NCBI GenBank assembly: GCA_964370775.1
Contig: CAYJKT010000005.1
Location: forward strand, 1 to 64,000
Direction: 5' to 3'
Source of the DNA: SIG603 sp964370775
GTDB taxonomy: Bacteria > Bacillota > Clostridia > Oscillospirales > Acutalibacteraceae
Length of the DNA stretch: 64,000 nt
Positions 39,803 through 49,032 of the stretch are shown piece after piece. Below the pieces are notes generated by a model. The model ran no database searches. It had not been told where the DNA came from and saw nothing but the letters and a program-made list of their open reading frames with translations. The first letter of the stretch is position 1, and each line of letters opens with the position of its first letter. Both the position numbers and the translations under genes were made by a program.

Positions 39803-42766
39803 TTATTCTATCACAAATAATAAGCTAAAACTAAATTGTCTTTCGCTAAATCTGTACTCATCAAGTGGCATAGGTCCACAACTGCCAGAACCTATTCCGT
39901 CTTGCTTGTAATCTAAATTCAGCACTGTATATTCGCTTTCTTCAAGCTCGTGATTATGCATTTTGCTTTCTAGTTCTTCTCTTGTGTAATGACTAGCATT
40001 AAAAGAGAAACTGTCTCCATACACTGTTAGCTTGCTATTTGGTGACACAAGCTCTAGCTCCTCAGTTCCACCTCTTGCACCATTTTCTTGTGGATAAATA
40101 TAGTCCTCGTGCATACTTTTCACGCTTGATGTAAATCTATCTTTATATACAGACACTTTTTTGTCAGCGTAATTTTCATGAGGTCCATAACCAAAGTAAC
40201 TTAGGTTGTTAAATGATTTTGGCATATACATTTTCAAACCAAATCTTGGTAGAGGTGTTTTGGTTCTTGGGATAACCACATCAGCTGTGTACTTAATATC
40301 GCCGTCTGCGTTAATAGTCCACACGCTCTCAATATTTGCAATGTTCTCCATAACAACAACTTGCAACGACATTTTGCATTTAATCTCAATAATATTGCTA
40401 TTTTGAGACACTGCAACATCATAAGTATAAGGTTTAGCTTTGTCAAAACCCTCGTCTTTCCATAAGCTTTTAATATACATATCATTGTCAGTTGGCGCTC
40501 TGTATAAATCGTAAACCATAGCTTTTTCTGTTATGATTTTACCATTTTTCTCTAGTTTAGAGAACGCACCTAAGTTGCTATCAAAAATGTAATGGAAGTT
40601 CTTTCCTATAACAAAAATATCGTTTTTATCTTCTTTAAACTGAATTGGTGCGCTGTTATCTCTGTTAATATCTCTAAGGATTTTCTCGGTAGATAAATCG
40701 AATTGTGTAAAACCAAAGCAGTAACCTTTTGGCACTAGGAAATCAGCTTTTTTATTCATAATCTCAAAGATAATATATATTCTCTCGCCAATAAATTTAG
40801 GCATGTTAATGCTTATTTCAGCTTCACTTCTAGGAGTTATGTCAAGATTATCTATGTTTCCACTAGCTATTTTGTTGCCGTTTTGTGTCATAGTCCATTT
40901 GATATAAACAACATCACCTAAGTTAGCGAAATCTAGTCGGTTAGTTACATAATACTTTCCGTCTCTGCAATCTATGCTAGCTGGTTGATATGCATTTTTC
41001 ATCTCTAGCAAGCCTGTGTGTGGTTTTCTGTTTGGGTATACTAAGCCGTCCATGCAGAAGTTGCCGTCATGTGGATACTCTCCACTATCGCCACCATAAC
41101 CATATTTTGGCTGTCTGTTTTCGTCATAACCAGTGATAACCACATGGTCGCACCACTCCCACACACAACCGCCAAGCAAATGGTCATATTTATAGAATAA
41201 ATCCAAGTATTCCTTAAAACCACCAGGGCCGTTGCCCATTGCGTGAGCATACTCGCACATGAAAAACGGTTTTGCGTGTTTTGGGTTTTCTAAATAGCTT
41301 TCAAGTTTTTCTATACTGCAATACATTCTGCTAACCATGTCTAAATCAGCAAACTTTGGCTCGTAAGACTCCTCTACTATTTTATCCTCGCCAAACAATG
41401 TGCTCTCGTAATGCAAAAGCCTTGTGTCATCAATTTGTTTAAGATTTTCTATCGCTTTCTCTGTACAAATACCATAACCACTCTCGTTACCTAGCGACCA
41501 AATTATAACGCTAGGTCTATTTTTATCTCTGTGAACAAGTCTTTGCACTCTGTCTATAATTGTAGTGATAAACCTTTCGTCATTTGGTAACATTCCGTAG
41601 CTATCATAGCTTGCGTCAGTTCTGCTAGTTCTAGTTCCATGAGACTCAATATCAGCTTCGTCTATGCAGTAAAAACCATATTTATCACAAAGCTTATAAA
41701 ATTCTGGCCTGTTAGGGTAGTGTGAGGTTCTTATAGTGTTAACATTGTGCTGTTTCATAATTCTCATGTCGGTTATAATTTGCTCCATGCTACTTACATA
41801 GCCACTGTCTGGGTAGCTGTCGTGCCTATTAACACCTTTGATTTTTATAGGATTACCATTAAGCAAAACTGTTTTATCCTTAACACAAATTTCTCTAACA
41901 CCAATAGTGTCTAGTATAATTTCGTCCGCTGTCTCGATTTTTATATCGTATAAATTAGGGGTTTCTGCTGTCCAAAGTTTTGGATTGCCGATTTTTAAGG
42001 TAAGTGTGTTTCCATTCGTTTCGCCACTGTCAACAAGTTCATTATTTAAGCTTATAGTTATATTTTTATCAATATTCTCGCCTAAATCGTCAAAAGTGAA
42101 GTGAACTTCTGCTGTATCTTTTCCTATAACAGTTTTATATTTATAGTCAAAAACAAATGCTTTTGGTCTTTCTAAAATATAAACGTCTCTAAAAATACCA
42201 GACATTCTAAATTTGTCTTGTGCCTCAGCGTAACTACCGTCACACCATTTCAACACAACAACCTCTATCTTGTTGTGTCCCTCGCTCACAAAATCAGTTA
42301 TCTCGTATTCAGCTGTGGAGTGCGACACTTGGCTATAGCCCACAAACTCACCATTAATATATATGTAATGGCATGAGTCCACACCCTCTAAGTTAAGGAA
42401 AAATCTTTTGTTTTCACCAGTGTTTACGTGAAAATCTCTTTTATACAATCCACAAGGGTTTTGCTTTGGCATATACGGTGGGTCGTAAGGGAATGGATAG
42501 CGTTGGTTTGTGTAGTGATGTCTGTCATAGCCTAGATTTTGCCAGTTAGACGGCACTTCTATGGTATCGAAACTGTCAGGCGTAAAGCAAAAATCGCTCA
42601 CGCTGTCAAAATAATGAAATTCCCACAAACCATTCAGCATTTGCACTCTAAAGTTATCCGTTTTGCTGTCTGTCAATTGGTTTTTATCGCACGGAATATA
42701 AAAAGCTCTGTCATTTACTGTGTTCTTTCTCACAACATTTAAGTCTTGATAGTATTTTTTTAGCAT
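39803..42766 (-). CDS. lacZ: Glycoside hydrolase family 2 beta-galactosidase
   Basis: A 987-residue LacZ-type enzyme. The five-domain layout is complete: jelly-roll sugar-binding domain (about 40-210) with the YDRHHYTNQRYPF entry, an Ig-like domain, the TIM barrel (about 300-590) with acid/base Glu in IIWSLGNESGYG near residue 425 and nucleophile Glu in FFMCEYAHAMGNG near 505, a second Ig domain, and the C-terminal Bgal_small_N domain from about 710. It has no signal peptide, so it is cytoplasmic and needs imported sugars. AAGGTGG lies before the ATG. The sulfatase gene upstream is separated by a terminator-like hairpin. No lactose transporter or repressor is nearby. Confidence 0.96.
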   Translation of the reverse strand: MLKKYYQDLNVVRKNTVNDRAFYIPCDKNQLTDSKTDNFRVQMLNGLWEFHYFDSVSDFCFTPDSFDTIEVPSNWQNLGYDRHHYTNQRYPFPYDPPYMPKQNPCGLYKRDFHVNTGENKRFFLNLEGVDSCHYIYINGEFVGYSQVSHSTAEYEITDFVSEGHNKIEVVVLKWCDGSYAEAQDKFRMSGIFRDVYILERPKAFVFDYKYKTVIGKDTAEVHFTFDDLGENIDKNITISLNNELVDSGETNGNTLTLKIGNPKLWTAETPNLYDIKIETADEIILDTIGVREICVKDKTVLLNGNPIKIKGVNRHDSYPDSGYVSSMEQIITDMRIMKQHNVNTIRTSHYPNRPEFYKLCDKYGFYCIDEADIESHGTRTSRTDASYDSYGMLPNDERFITTIIDRVQRLVHRDKNRPSVIIWSLGNESGYGICTEKAIENLKQIDDTRLLHYESTLFGEDKIVEESYEPKFADLDMVSRMYCSIEKLESYLENPKHAKPFFMCEYAHAMGNGPGGFKEYLDLFYKYDHLLGGCVWEWCDHVVITGYDENRQPKYGYGGDSGEYPHDGNFCMDGLVYPNRKPHTGLLEMKNAYQPASIDCRDGKYYVTNRLDFANLGDVVYIKWTMTQNGNKIASGNIDNLDITPRSEAEISINMPKFIGERIYIIFEIMNKKADFLVPKGYCFGFTQFDLSTEKILRDINRDNSAPIQFKEDKNDIFVIGKNFHYIFDSNLGAFSKLEKNGKIITEKAMVYDLYRAPTDNDMYIKSLWKDEGFDKAKPYTYDVAVSQNSNIIEIKCKMSLQVVVMENIANIESVWTINADGDIKYTADVVIPRTKTPLPRFGLKMYMPKSFNNLSYFGYGPHENYADKKVSVYKDRFTSSVKSMHEDYIYPQENGARGGTEELELVSPNSKLTVYGDSFSFNASHYTREELESKMHNHELEESEYTVLNLDYKQDGIGSGSCGPMPLDEYRFSERQFSFSLLFVIE

Positions 42767-42786
42767 ATTTAACCACCTTATTCATA

Positions 42787-42843
42787 TAAAAAGGCTACAT
42801 AAATCACCCATTAACTTAATAGTTTAGGTAATCTATGTAGCCT
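42787..42843 (-). terminator. Terminator-like hairpin between sulfatase and lacZ
   Basis: AGGCTACATA (42792-42801) pairs with TATGTAGCCT (42834-42843), a perfect 10-bp stem with a 32-base loop that can itself pair partly, followed on the minus strand by TTTTTATATG. It lies between two genes in the same direction, so it should limit transcription into lacZ. Confidence 0.75.
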
Positions 42844-42866
42844 CACTTTCTTTAACTTATGTAAAA

Positions 42867-44324
42867 TTATATAGCGTTAGGATATTTTTTCTTCAACAGT
42901 TCAGCACCCTCGGCTCTGCCTGTGTTTTGTAGTCTCTCAACATATTCATCAAAGTAGCCTCTTGAGTGTAACGGGCCGTCTTCTCTCATAACTGTCCACA
43001 TTGGGTCAGTGTCATATTTAGATTTTTTCATCATGTCATATTCCCAATCTAGAATATACTTAGCACCTTTAGCAACAACATCAGGTAGCTCGTTTACTAA
43101 ATTGTTCAATTGATGTGGGTCTTCTTTGATGTTAAACAACATTTCATCATCAAATAGATGTAACCCACCGTGAACTGTTCTAATGTAAATGTAGTCGCCA
43201 AATCTTGCACTACGTTGGCAAACATGAGCACACTGGCTAACAACAACGCACTCATAACCCTCATCTTTTTCACCTCTTAGAACTTTAGCATAGCTTTTGC
43301 CGTCCCAATCTGGGCTTGGTACAACATTCAACATCTCTGCCATTGTAGGTGCTAAGTCTAAGTTAAGGTGAAGGCTATCATCTGTGCTAGGTTTAACACC
43401 AGGCCATTTGATAATCATAGGGATATGACAGCAAGGCTCGTCAGCAGTTGCGTGTTCTGCATACAAACCTAACTCACCCATGTTTTCGCCGTGGTCAGAG
43501 CTTATCATAATTGCAGTGTCTTCATAAACACCTTTCTCTTTAAGGATTTTTATAAGCTTTGCTAAGTTGTCGTCAGCGTATCTGATACCACAATCGTATT
43601 GATCCATAAAGAATTTTAAGTCTTTTTTATCTTTAAGCTCGCCCAAATGTTTTGGGAAATTAGGGTTCATGTCGCTGTTAAACATTCCGATTTCTCTACA
43701 AGAGTGAGGACCTACGTGGTTTAAGTGCTCCTCAAAAATCTCATCTGTAATCCAGTCGTCACATAAAGGTTCATTTTCAAATGGATTACCGAAGTCTTCT
43801 GGAGTTCTATAAGGTGTGTGAGGATCCCAAATATGGAAATGCATAAACCAGTTATCTGTCTCTGCATTTTCATTCAGCCATTTTTCAGCAATCGGTGTTA
43901 CCTCAGCAGCAATTTCGTTACCACTTTTACCAAAGTTGTGAACCTCTTTAAATCCAGCGTTAAACCACCATGAGGAATGACGTTCTGCAAATGTACTGAT
44001 AGAAACTGTGTGCATACCAGCTTTTCTAAAAACGTTAAACAAGCTGTTCTCGCTAGTTCTGTCCTTAAAACCTCTGCTGTAACCTTGCAAACGCATGTCC
44101 GCTGCTGTTCCTCCGTGCCCTACAATACCTGTGTGAATTCCGTACATACCTGTGTTAAGGCATGCTCTAGACGGCAAACACGGTGCATTTGGTGTGTAGT
44201 ATTTGTTAAAACGAATACCATCACCTGCAATGCTGTCAATGCACGGCGAAGTGTTTCTACCATAACCATAGCAACCTAAATGGTCAGGTCTTAGTGTGTC
44301 GATGTCAACATAAATAACTCTCAT
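42867..44324 (-). CDS. Sulfatase (arylsulfatase family)
   Basis: A 485-residue type I sulfatase of the alkaline phosphatase superfamily, hydrolysing sulfate esters. Metal ligands are visible in YVDIDTLRPDHLGCYGY at the N-terminus and in MISSDHGENMGE near residue 280. The modifiable residue is Cys in the core APCLPSR near residue 47-53, to be converted to formylglycine by an anSME-type radical SAM maturase or FGE, which is not in the window. No signal peptide is seen, so the enzyme probably acts in the cytoplasm on imported sulfated sugars. It lies directly before lacZ; together they could strip sulfate and galactose from mucin-type or algal oligosaccharides. Confidence 0.92.
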   Translation of the reverse strand: MRVIYVDIDTLRPDHLGCYGYGRNTSPCIDSIAGDGIRFNKYYTPNAPCLPSRACLNTGMYGIHTGIVGHGGTAADMRLQGYSRGFKDRTSENSLFNVFRKAGMHTVSISTFAERHSSWWFNAGFKEVHNFGKSGNEIAAEVTPIAEKWLNENAETDNWFMHFHIWDPHTPYRTPEDFGNPFENEPLCDDWITDEIFEEHLNHVGPHSCREIGMFNSDMNPNFPKHLGELKDKKDLKFFMDQYDCGIRYADDNLAKLIKILKEKGVYEDTAIMISSDHGENMGELGLYAEHATADEPCCHIPMIIKWPGVKPSTDDSLHLNLDLAPTMAEMLNVVPSPDWDGKSYAKVLRGEKDEGYECVVVSQCAHVCQRSARFGDYIYIRTVHGGLHLFDDEMLFNIKEDPHQLNNLVNELPDVVAKGAKYILDWEYDMMKKSKYDTDPMWTVMREDGPLHSRGYFDEYVERLQNTGRAEGAELLKKKYPNAI

Positions 44325-44401
44325 AAATACCCTACTTTCATTTTTAATATATATAAATAATATTGTCGATTAATGAAACCTTAGATAAAAATATGTGCTT
44401 A

Positions 44402-45847
44402 TTATAATTTTGCTAAACCTTTGTTAAGTCTTGATATTGCTTCGTCTTTTCCTAAAAGAGCTAGAATTTCCATAGCTCCACCAGGTGTAACAGTAACACC
44501 AGCCGCTGCTATTCTAACAGGCCATAAAAGTGTGCCGTTTTTAACTTCAAGTTCTGTAGCTAAAGCTATCAAAACATCATGTATATTTGTTACAGTCCAC
44601 TCGTTAACTTCGCTTAATTTCTCTATAGCAGATTTTAACATAAGTGGTGCGTTATCTAGATTAGCTTTGCTTTTTTTATTTATAAATAACTCTTTGTCGT
44701 ACTCTGCTAAATCTTTAAAGAAGTGAATAAGTTGTGGTATATTTTTGAACTTGTCTATTCTCGGTCTTAAAATCTCTGCTAATAAATCAGTGTTAATATC
44801 TTTGTCTCCGAAAATTTCTTTGTAATATGGCATAGAATAAGATGTAAACGTATCGTTATCCATAGCTTTGATATACTCGCCGTTTAGCCATGTTAGTTTA
44901 TCATAGTCAAACACAGCTGGAGACTTGCTAATTCCCTCAACACCAAAGCTTTCAGCTAGTTCTTTAAGTGTGAAAACCTCTCTGTTGTCTCTCGGCGCCC
45001 AGCCTAAAAGAGCTATATAGTTTATGATAACTTCTGGCAAAAATCCGTCTTCTTGCAAATCTTTAAAACCTGTTGAACCATGTCTTTTAGAAAGCTTAGA
45101 TGTGCTTCCGTCCTCGTTTTTACCCATTATCAATGGCAAGTGAACATACACAGGCTCGTCCCAACCAAATGCACTGTAAAGCAAGCTGTATTTTGGAGTT
45201 GAAGTCAAGTACTCACTGCCTCTTAAAACGTGAGTAATCTCCATTAAGTGGTCGTCCACAACATTCGCAAAGTTATATGTTGGGTATCCGTCAGATTTCA
45301 AAAGAACTTGGTCTTCAATCTCTTTGTTCTCTATTGTAATCTCTCCATAAACTGCATCACTAAAAGAAGTAGAACCATCTGTAGGTATTTTTTGTCTTAT
45401 AACATAAGGTACATTATTTGTAAGGTTAGCTTGGATTTCTTCAACGCTTAAATCTCTGCAATGTCTGTCATATCCACCAAAGCTTCCGTCGCTATGCAAG
45501 CCGTCTAATCTCTCTTTTGTGCAGAAACAGTAATATGCCTCACCTTTTTTTACAAGCTCCTCAGCATAAGGTTTGTACATTTCCATTCTCTCACTTTGAA
45601 CATAAGGGCCAAACTCGCCACCAACATCAGGGCCTTCATCATGCACTAAACCTACTGACGCAAGTGTTTTATATATAACTTCTGTTGCACCCTCAACAAG
45701 TCTCTCACGGTCTGTGTCCTCTATTCTTAACACAAAGTCACCGTTTTCAGACTTCGCAAGCAAGTATTCATACAAAGCTGTTCTTAGGTTTCCTACGTGC
45801 ATCATTCCTGTTGGACTTGGGGCAAATCTTGTTCTAATTTTTTTCAT
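44402..45847 (-). CDS. gltX: Glutamyl-tRNA synthetase
   Basis: A 481-residue class Ic enzyme charging tRNA-Glu, and possibly tRNA-Gln when the Gat amidotransferase is present. It has the HIGH-type motif RFAPSPTGMMHVGNLRTAL at the N-terminus and the KMSKS-type motif SKLSKRHGS near residue 250, and an all-helical anticodon-binding C-terminus. Length fits the family. I start at ATG 45847 because the conserved MKKIRTRFAPSPTG begins there, but AAAGGA lies about 30 bases upstream and there is no site nearer. A TTG 81 bases upstream in frame would add a Lys-rich extension. The sulfatase gene follows at 77 bases. Confidence 0.97.
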   Translation of the reverse strand: MKKIRTRFAPSPTGMMHVGNLRTALYEYLLAKSENGDFVLRIEDTDRERLVEGATEVIYKTLASVGLVHDEGPDVGGEFGPYVQSERMEMYKPYAEELVKKGEAYYCFCTKERLDGLHSDGSFGGYDRHCRDLSVEEIQANLTNNVPYVIRQKIPTDGSTSFSDAVYGEITIENKEIEDQVLLKSDGYPTYNFANVVDDHLMEITHVLRGSEYLTSTPKYSLLYSAFGWDEPVYVHLPLIMGKNEDGSTSKLSKRHGSTGFKDLQEDGFLPEVIINYIALLGWAPRDNREVFTLKELAESFGVEGISKSPAVFDYDKLTWLNGEYIKAMDNDTFTSYSMPYYKEIFGDKDINTDLLAEILRPRIDKFKNIPQLIHFFKDLAEYDKELFINKKSKANLDNAPLMLKSAIEKLSEVNEWTVTNIHDVLIALATELEVKNGTLLWPVRIAAAGVTVTPGGAMEILALLGKDEAISRLNKGLAKL

Positions 45848-45990
45848 TTTATTTTTTATAGTATTTCTACTAATTTCCTTTCGCTTTTCATTACGTTTTA
45901 TTATATATGATAGTTCTGTTTTTTTCAATAGTTAATTTTATATAAATTCATCAATATCAATATAGCTAATTTAATCATGTCGTTATGACG

Positions 45991-46018
45991 AAAAAACAAC
46001 CCGAATTACTTCGGGTTG
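45991..46018 (-). terminator. oppA terminator
   Basis: CAACCCGAA (45997-46005) pairs with TTCGGGTTG (46010-46018), a perfect 9-bp stem with a TTAC loop, followed on minus by TTTTTT. It lies 22 bases beyond the stop of the oppA-like gene. Confidence 0.92.
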
Positions 46019-46040
46019 CTTAAATTAAGTCTGTATTAAA

Positions 46041-47801
46041 TTACTCAGCAGCAATAGTTGTGAAGATGTAGTTTAAGTCAGAGAATGTTGTTCTCCAGTA
46101 TCCACCTGTGATTTTATCACTTACTGTGTAGTTTCTAACTCTCCAGTATGTTGGTGATACGATAACTTCATCCATAACCATTTTCTCAGCTTCTAGGAAG
46201 TAACCTTCGCGAACAACTGGGTCTACTTCTGTTTTAGCAGCTTCGATTAATGCATCGTAATCTGGGTTTGAGTAGTTACCTGAGTTGTTTCCGCCGCCTG
46301 TTACCCACATGTCTAGGAATGTGTTAGGGTCGTTGTAGTCAGGTCCCCAACCTGTGAAGTCAAGAACGAAGTTTCCAGCAGCTCTTGCTTCTGATTGAGC
46401 TTTTGTTTGCATTGGGTTAAGAGCAATCTCTAAACCTAGGTTAACTCTATATTGCTCTAGCATATAAGCACCATGTTTTTGAGCTGTATCGCTATCGCCG
46501 ATGTTCATGATAATTTCAGGGCCTAATTCTTCTTTTGTCATACCTAGCTCTGTTAAAGCTGTATCTAGGTATTGGTTAGCTAATGCTACGTCTCCTGTTG
46601 GAGGAATTAGAACGCCGTACTCAGCTTCTAAAGCGTCAACAAATTTACCGTCAACACCGTTAACGTCAGGGCTTGTAAAGCTTGTAGCTGGTGTACCACT
46701 GTTTGTGCCGTAAACTGTATCGATATATGTTTGTCTGTCAAAACCGTAGTGTAAAGCTAGTCTTAGGTTTAAGTTTGAGATATATTCGTTGTCATGGTTA
46801 AATAAGATGTGGAACTCAGCGCCGTCTGCATATTGAGTAATAGGTTGACCCTCTTGCTCGATTAGAGTAACTTGGTCGCCAGATAGACCAACAACGTCTA
46901 ACTCGCCAGCTCTAAATGCGTTTAATGCAGCAGTTGTGTCAGAGATCATAACAAATTTGATTGTCTCTAGAGTAACTTCGTCAGCTCTGTGCCAATCTGG
47001 GTTTTTCTTCATAACGATTTCTGAATCATGTGTCCAGCTATCCATCATGAAAGCACCATTTGTTAATGTGTACTCTGGCTCTAAAGCATAGTTATCTGCG
47101 CCAACTTCCTCATAGAAAGCTTGGTTAACTGGGTGGAAAGAACCAAATGAGAATGTGAATAAAGAGTAAGCTGTTGGGTTTTCTAGAGTAACAACTAGCT
47201 CGTAATCACTTGTAGCTACGAAACCTACTTCGCTAATATCTGTGATTTCGCCATTGTAGTAAGCCTCAGCATTTTTCATGATAAATGCAAAGTATGCATA
47301 CTCAGAAGCAACTTCTGGGTTGATAAGTTGTGACCAAGCAAACACGAAGTCGTGAGCTGTAACGCTGTCACCGTTTGTCCATTTTGCATCTTCTCTTAGT
47401 TTAAATGTAATTGTTAAACCATCTTCTGATAATTCCCAGCTCTCTGCAACACCAGGAACAACATTGTTGTCTGCATCTAGTGTAACTAGACCTTCGTACA
47501 TGTGACGCATTGCATCAAAGTCATGTGTGTAAGTAGCTAATAGAGAGTTAAGGCTTGTAGGCTCTGAACCTAAGTTAACTACGATAGAGTCAGCACCTGC
47601 TGTACCTGGATATAGACCTGTAGCTGTTGCTGTTGGCTCTGAAGATTCTTCAGAAGATTCTGTTGTTTCGCTTGATTCTGTAGCTGAACTTGTGCTTGAC
47701 TCATCTGTTGATGACTCAGCAGGCTCTGCTGTACATGCTGCAAATGATGTTAACATCATGCTAGCTGATAGAATTAAAGCAAGAACTTTAGTTAATTTCA
47801 T
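46041..47801 (-). CDS. oppA: Oligopeptide ABC transporter substrate-binding lipoprotein
   Basis: A 586-residue solute-binding protein of the SBP_bac_5 (OppA/DppA) family. The signal peptide ends in a lipobox, SFAAC with Cys at residue 23, and is followed by a Ser/Glu/Thr-rich linker (about 28-60). The family signature LREDAKWTNGDSVTAHDFVFAW lies near residue 135. It captures peptides outside the cell for an ABC importer. No permease or ATPase genes are adjacent, so it is an orphan binding protein, which often serves a remote transporter. GGAGG lies before the ATG. It has its own promoter (47858-47886) and terminator. Peptide specificity cannot be read. Confidence 0.94.
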   Translation of the reverse strand: MKLTKVLALILSASMMLTSFAACTAEPAESSTDESSTSSATESSETTESSEESSEPTATATGLYPGTAGADSIVVNLGSEPTSLNSLLATYTHDFDAMRHMYEGLVTLDADNNVVPGVAESWELSEDGLTITFKLREDAKWTNGDSVTAHDFVFAWSQLINPEVASEYAYFAFIMKNAEAYYNGEITDISEVGFVATSDYELVVTLENPTAYSLFTFSFGSFHPVNQAFYEEVGADNYALEPEYTLTNGAFMMDSWTHDSEIVMKKNPDWHRADEVTLETIKFVMISDTTAALNAFRAGELDVVGLSGDQVTLIEQEGQPITQYADGAEFHILFNHDNEYISNLNLRLALHYGFDRQTYIDTVYGTNSGTPATSFTSPDVNGVDGKFVDALEAEYGVLIPPTGDVALANQYLDTALTELGMTKEELGPEIIMNIGDSDTAQKHGAYMLEQYRVNLGLEIALNPMQTKAQSEARAAGNFVLDFTGWGPDYNDPNTFLDMWVTGGGNNSGNYSNPDYDALIEAAKTEVDPVVREGYFLEAEKMVMDEVIVSPTYWRVRNYTVSDKITGGYWRTTFSDLNYIFTTIAAE

Positions 47802-47857
47802 AATATTTCCTCCGCTTTCTTTTTTACATAATCATAACATGAACTGTAATGAAGATA

Positions 47858-47886
47858 ATTTTACTACATTAAATCGTCTTTGACAA
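47858..47886 (-). promoter_or_regulatory. oppA promoter
   Basis: On the minus strand TTGTCA (47881-47886) and TAAAAT (47858-47863) are exactly 17 bases apart, about 57 bases before the start codon. The rest of the 399-base gap to fliW is AT-rich, with TATAAT near 48144-48149 as a likely -10 for fliW. I see no gene in it. Confidence 0.7.
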
Positions 47887-48200
47887 TTAACAATCAGAGT
47901 AAATAATCCACCACTAGAGAACAACTTTTTATTGCATTATCACAAAGTTCCACCTACAAAGCACATAATATGAAAATATGTATCTTGTATGCGTACAATA
48001 ATTTAGTACAATATTTTAATGTTTTTGTTACTTTTCTGTAATATTCGTTTATTTTGACACTTAAAATCACGTGTTTATATTCATTTTCCTTAAAAGAAAA
48101 TAAAAAATTTAACTTTAACTTAACAATAATCTTGTAAAATATAGTATAATTATATCAAATAGTCGCTAAGATTTTAAATTGAAATATAGAGGTGCAGAAT

Positions 48201-48593
48201 ATGAAATGCAATACAAGAGATTTTGGAGAAATTGAGTACACAAAAAATGACATTATCACGTTTAGCCAAGCTCCTTTTGGGTTTGAGGAGTACACTGAGT
48301 ACATTTTGCTTCATGACGACAGCGTTAGTGACTCGTTTGTGTGGTTGCAATCGGTGACTGAAAGCAGTTTATGCTTTGTTATGTTGGAGGCAAAATTCTT
48401 TGCAGATGTATACTCACCAAACATCAGTGACGGTACAGTTTTTGTGATATGTACTATAGGCAGTGACTTTGCTAAGTCCACCGTTAACCTAAAAAGCCCT
48501 GTAGTTATTGACGAAGTTAACAAAGTAGGCAAGCAAATTATTCTTGCAGAGAATTATTCTGTTAGACATAATATCCTTGCTAAATCTGAATAA
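48201..48593 (+). CDS. fliW: Flagellar assembly factor FliW
   Basis: A 130-residue FliW, the protein that binds flagellin and in its absence binds and inhibits CsrA. The opening CNTRDFGEIEYTKNDIITFSQAPFGFEEYTEYILL and the core VWLQSVTE are typical. I start at ATG 48201, with GAGGTG upstream; the GTG at 48192 is part of that site. csrA follows by 24 bases. No flagellin or flagellar structural gene lies in the window, although fliW-csrA usually sits beside flgK/flgL/hag, so motility genes are likely to be elsewhere. Confidence 0.93.
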   Translation: MKCNTRDFGEIEYTKNDIITFSQAPFGFEEYTEYILLHDDSVSDSFVWLQSVTESSLCFVMLEAKFFADVYSPNISDGTVFVICTIGSDFAKSTVNLKSPVVIDEVNKVGKQIILAENYSVRHNILAKSE

Positions 48594-48617
48594 GCTAATA
48601 TTTAAAAGGAGTTTATC

Positions 48618-48854
48618 ATGTTAAAGATAAGTAGAAAAGAAAACGAGAGTTTCGTTATACAAGTCGGTAATGACATAATAACCATAGCTGTGTCTGATAT
48701 TAGCGACAACGGAAAGCAAGCGCATATCGCAATTGACGCCCCAAAGGAGTACAAAGTTTGGCGTACTGAATTGTATGATGCGATTAAAGAAAACGAAGAA
48801 GCAGTTAAAGCAAAGGTTAACCCTGCTGTTTTAAAAAACTTTTTCAACACATAA
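48618..48854 (+). CDS. csrA: Carbon storage regulator CsrA
   Basis: A 78-residue RNA-binding translational regulator. The family start MLKISRKENESFVIQVGNDI and the VSDISDNGKQAHIAIDAPKEYKVWRTELYDAI core are present, with the RNA-contacting residues at both ends of the sheet. CsrA dimers bind GGA motifs in 5' leaders, typically that of flagellin, and FliW releases them. AGGAG lies before the ATG. It is the second gene of a fliW-csrA pair. The tail of about 20 residues is longer than in E. coli CsrA, as usual in Firmicutes. Confidence 0.95.
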   Translation: MLKISRKENESFVIQVGNDIITIAVSDISDNGKQAHIAIDAPKEYKVWRTELYDAIKENEEAVKAKVNPAVLKNFFNT

Positions 48855-49032
48855 TATTTTAGAAGATAATTTTACAGTATTTGCTCACTATTTAGCATAC
48901 TATTATATATAACATATTTTTTTGCGTTATCCTCTGTTTTACAACTGAATAACAATAATAATAATTTTGCAAGTTAGCTGTTGCAGTAAAGCTGATTTTG
49001 TGATAAAATAAGGTATTATTGGGGGTGTAACC

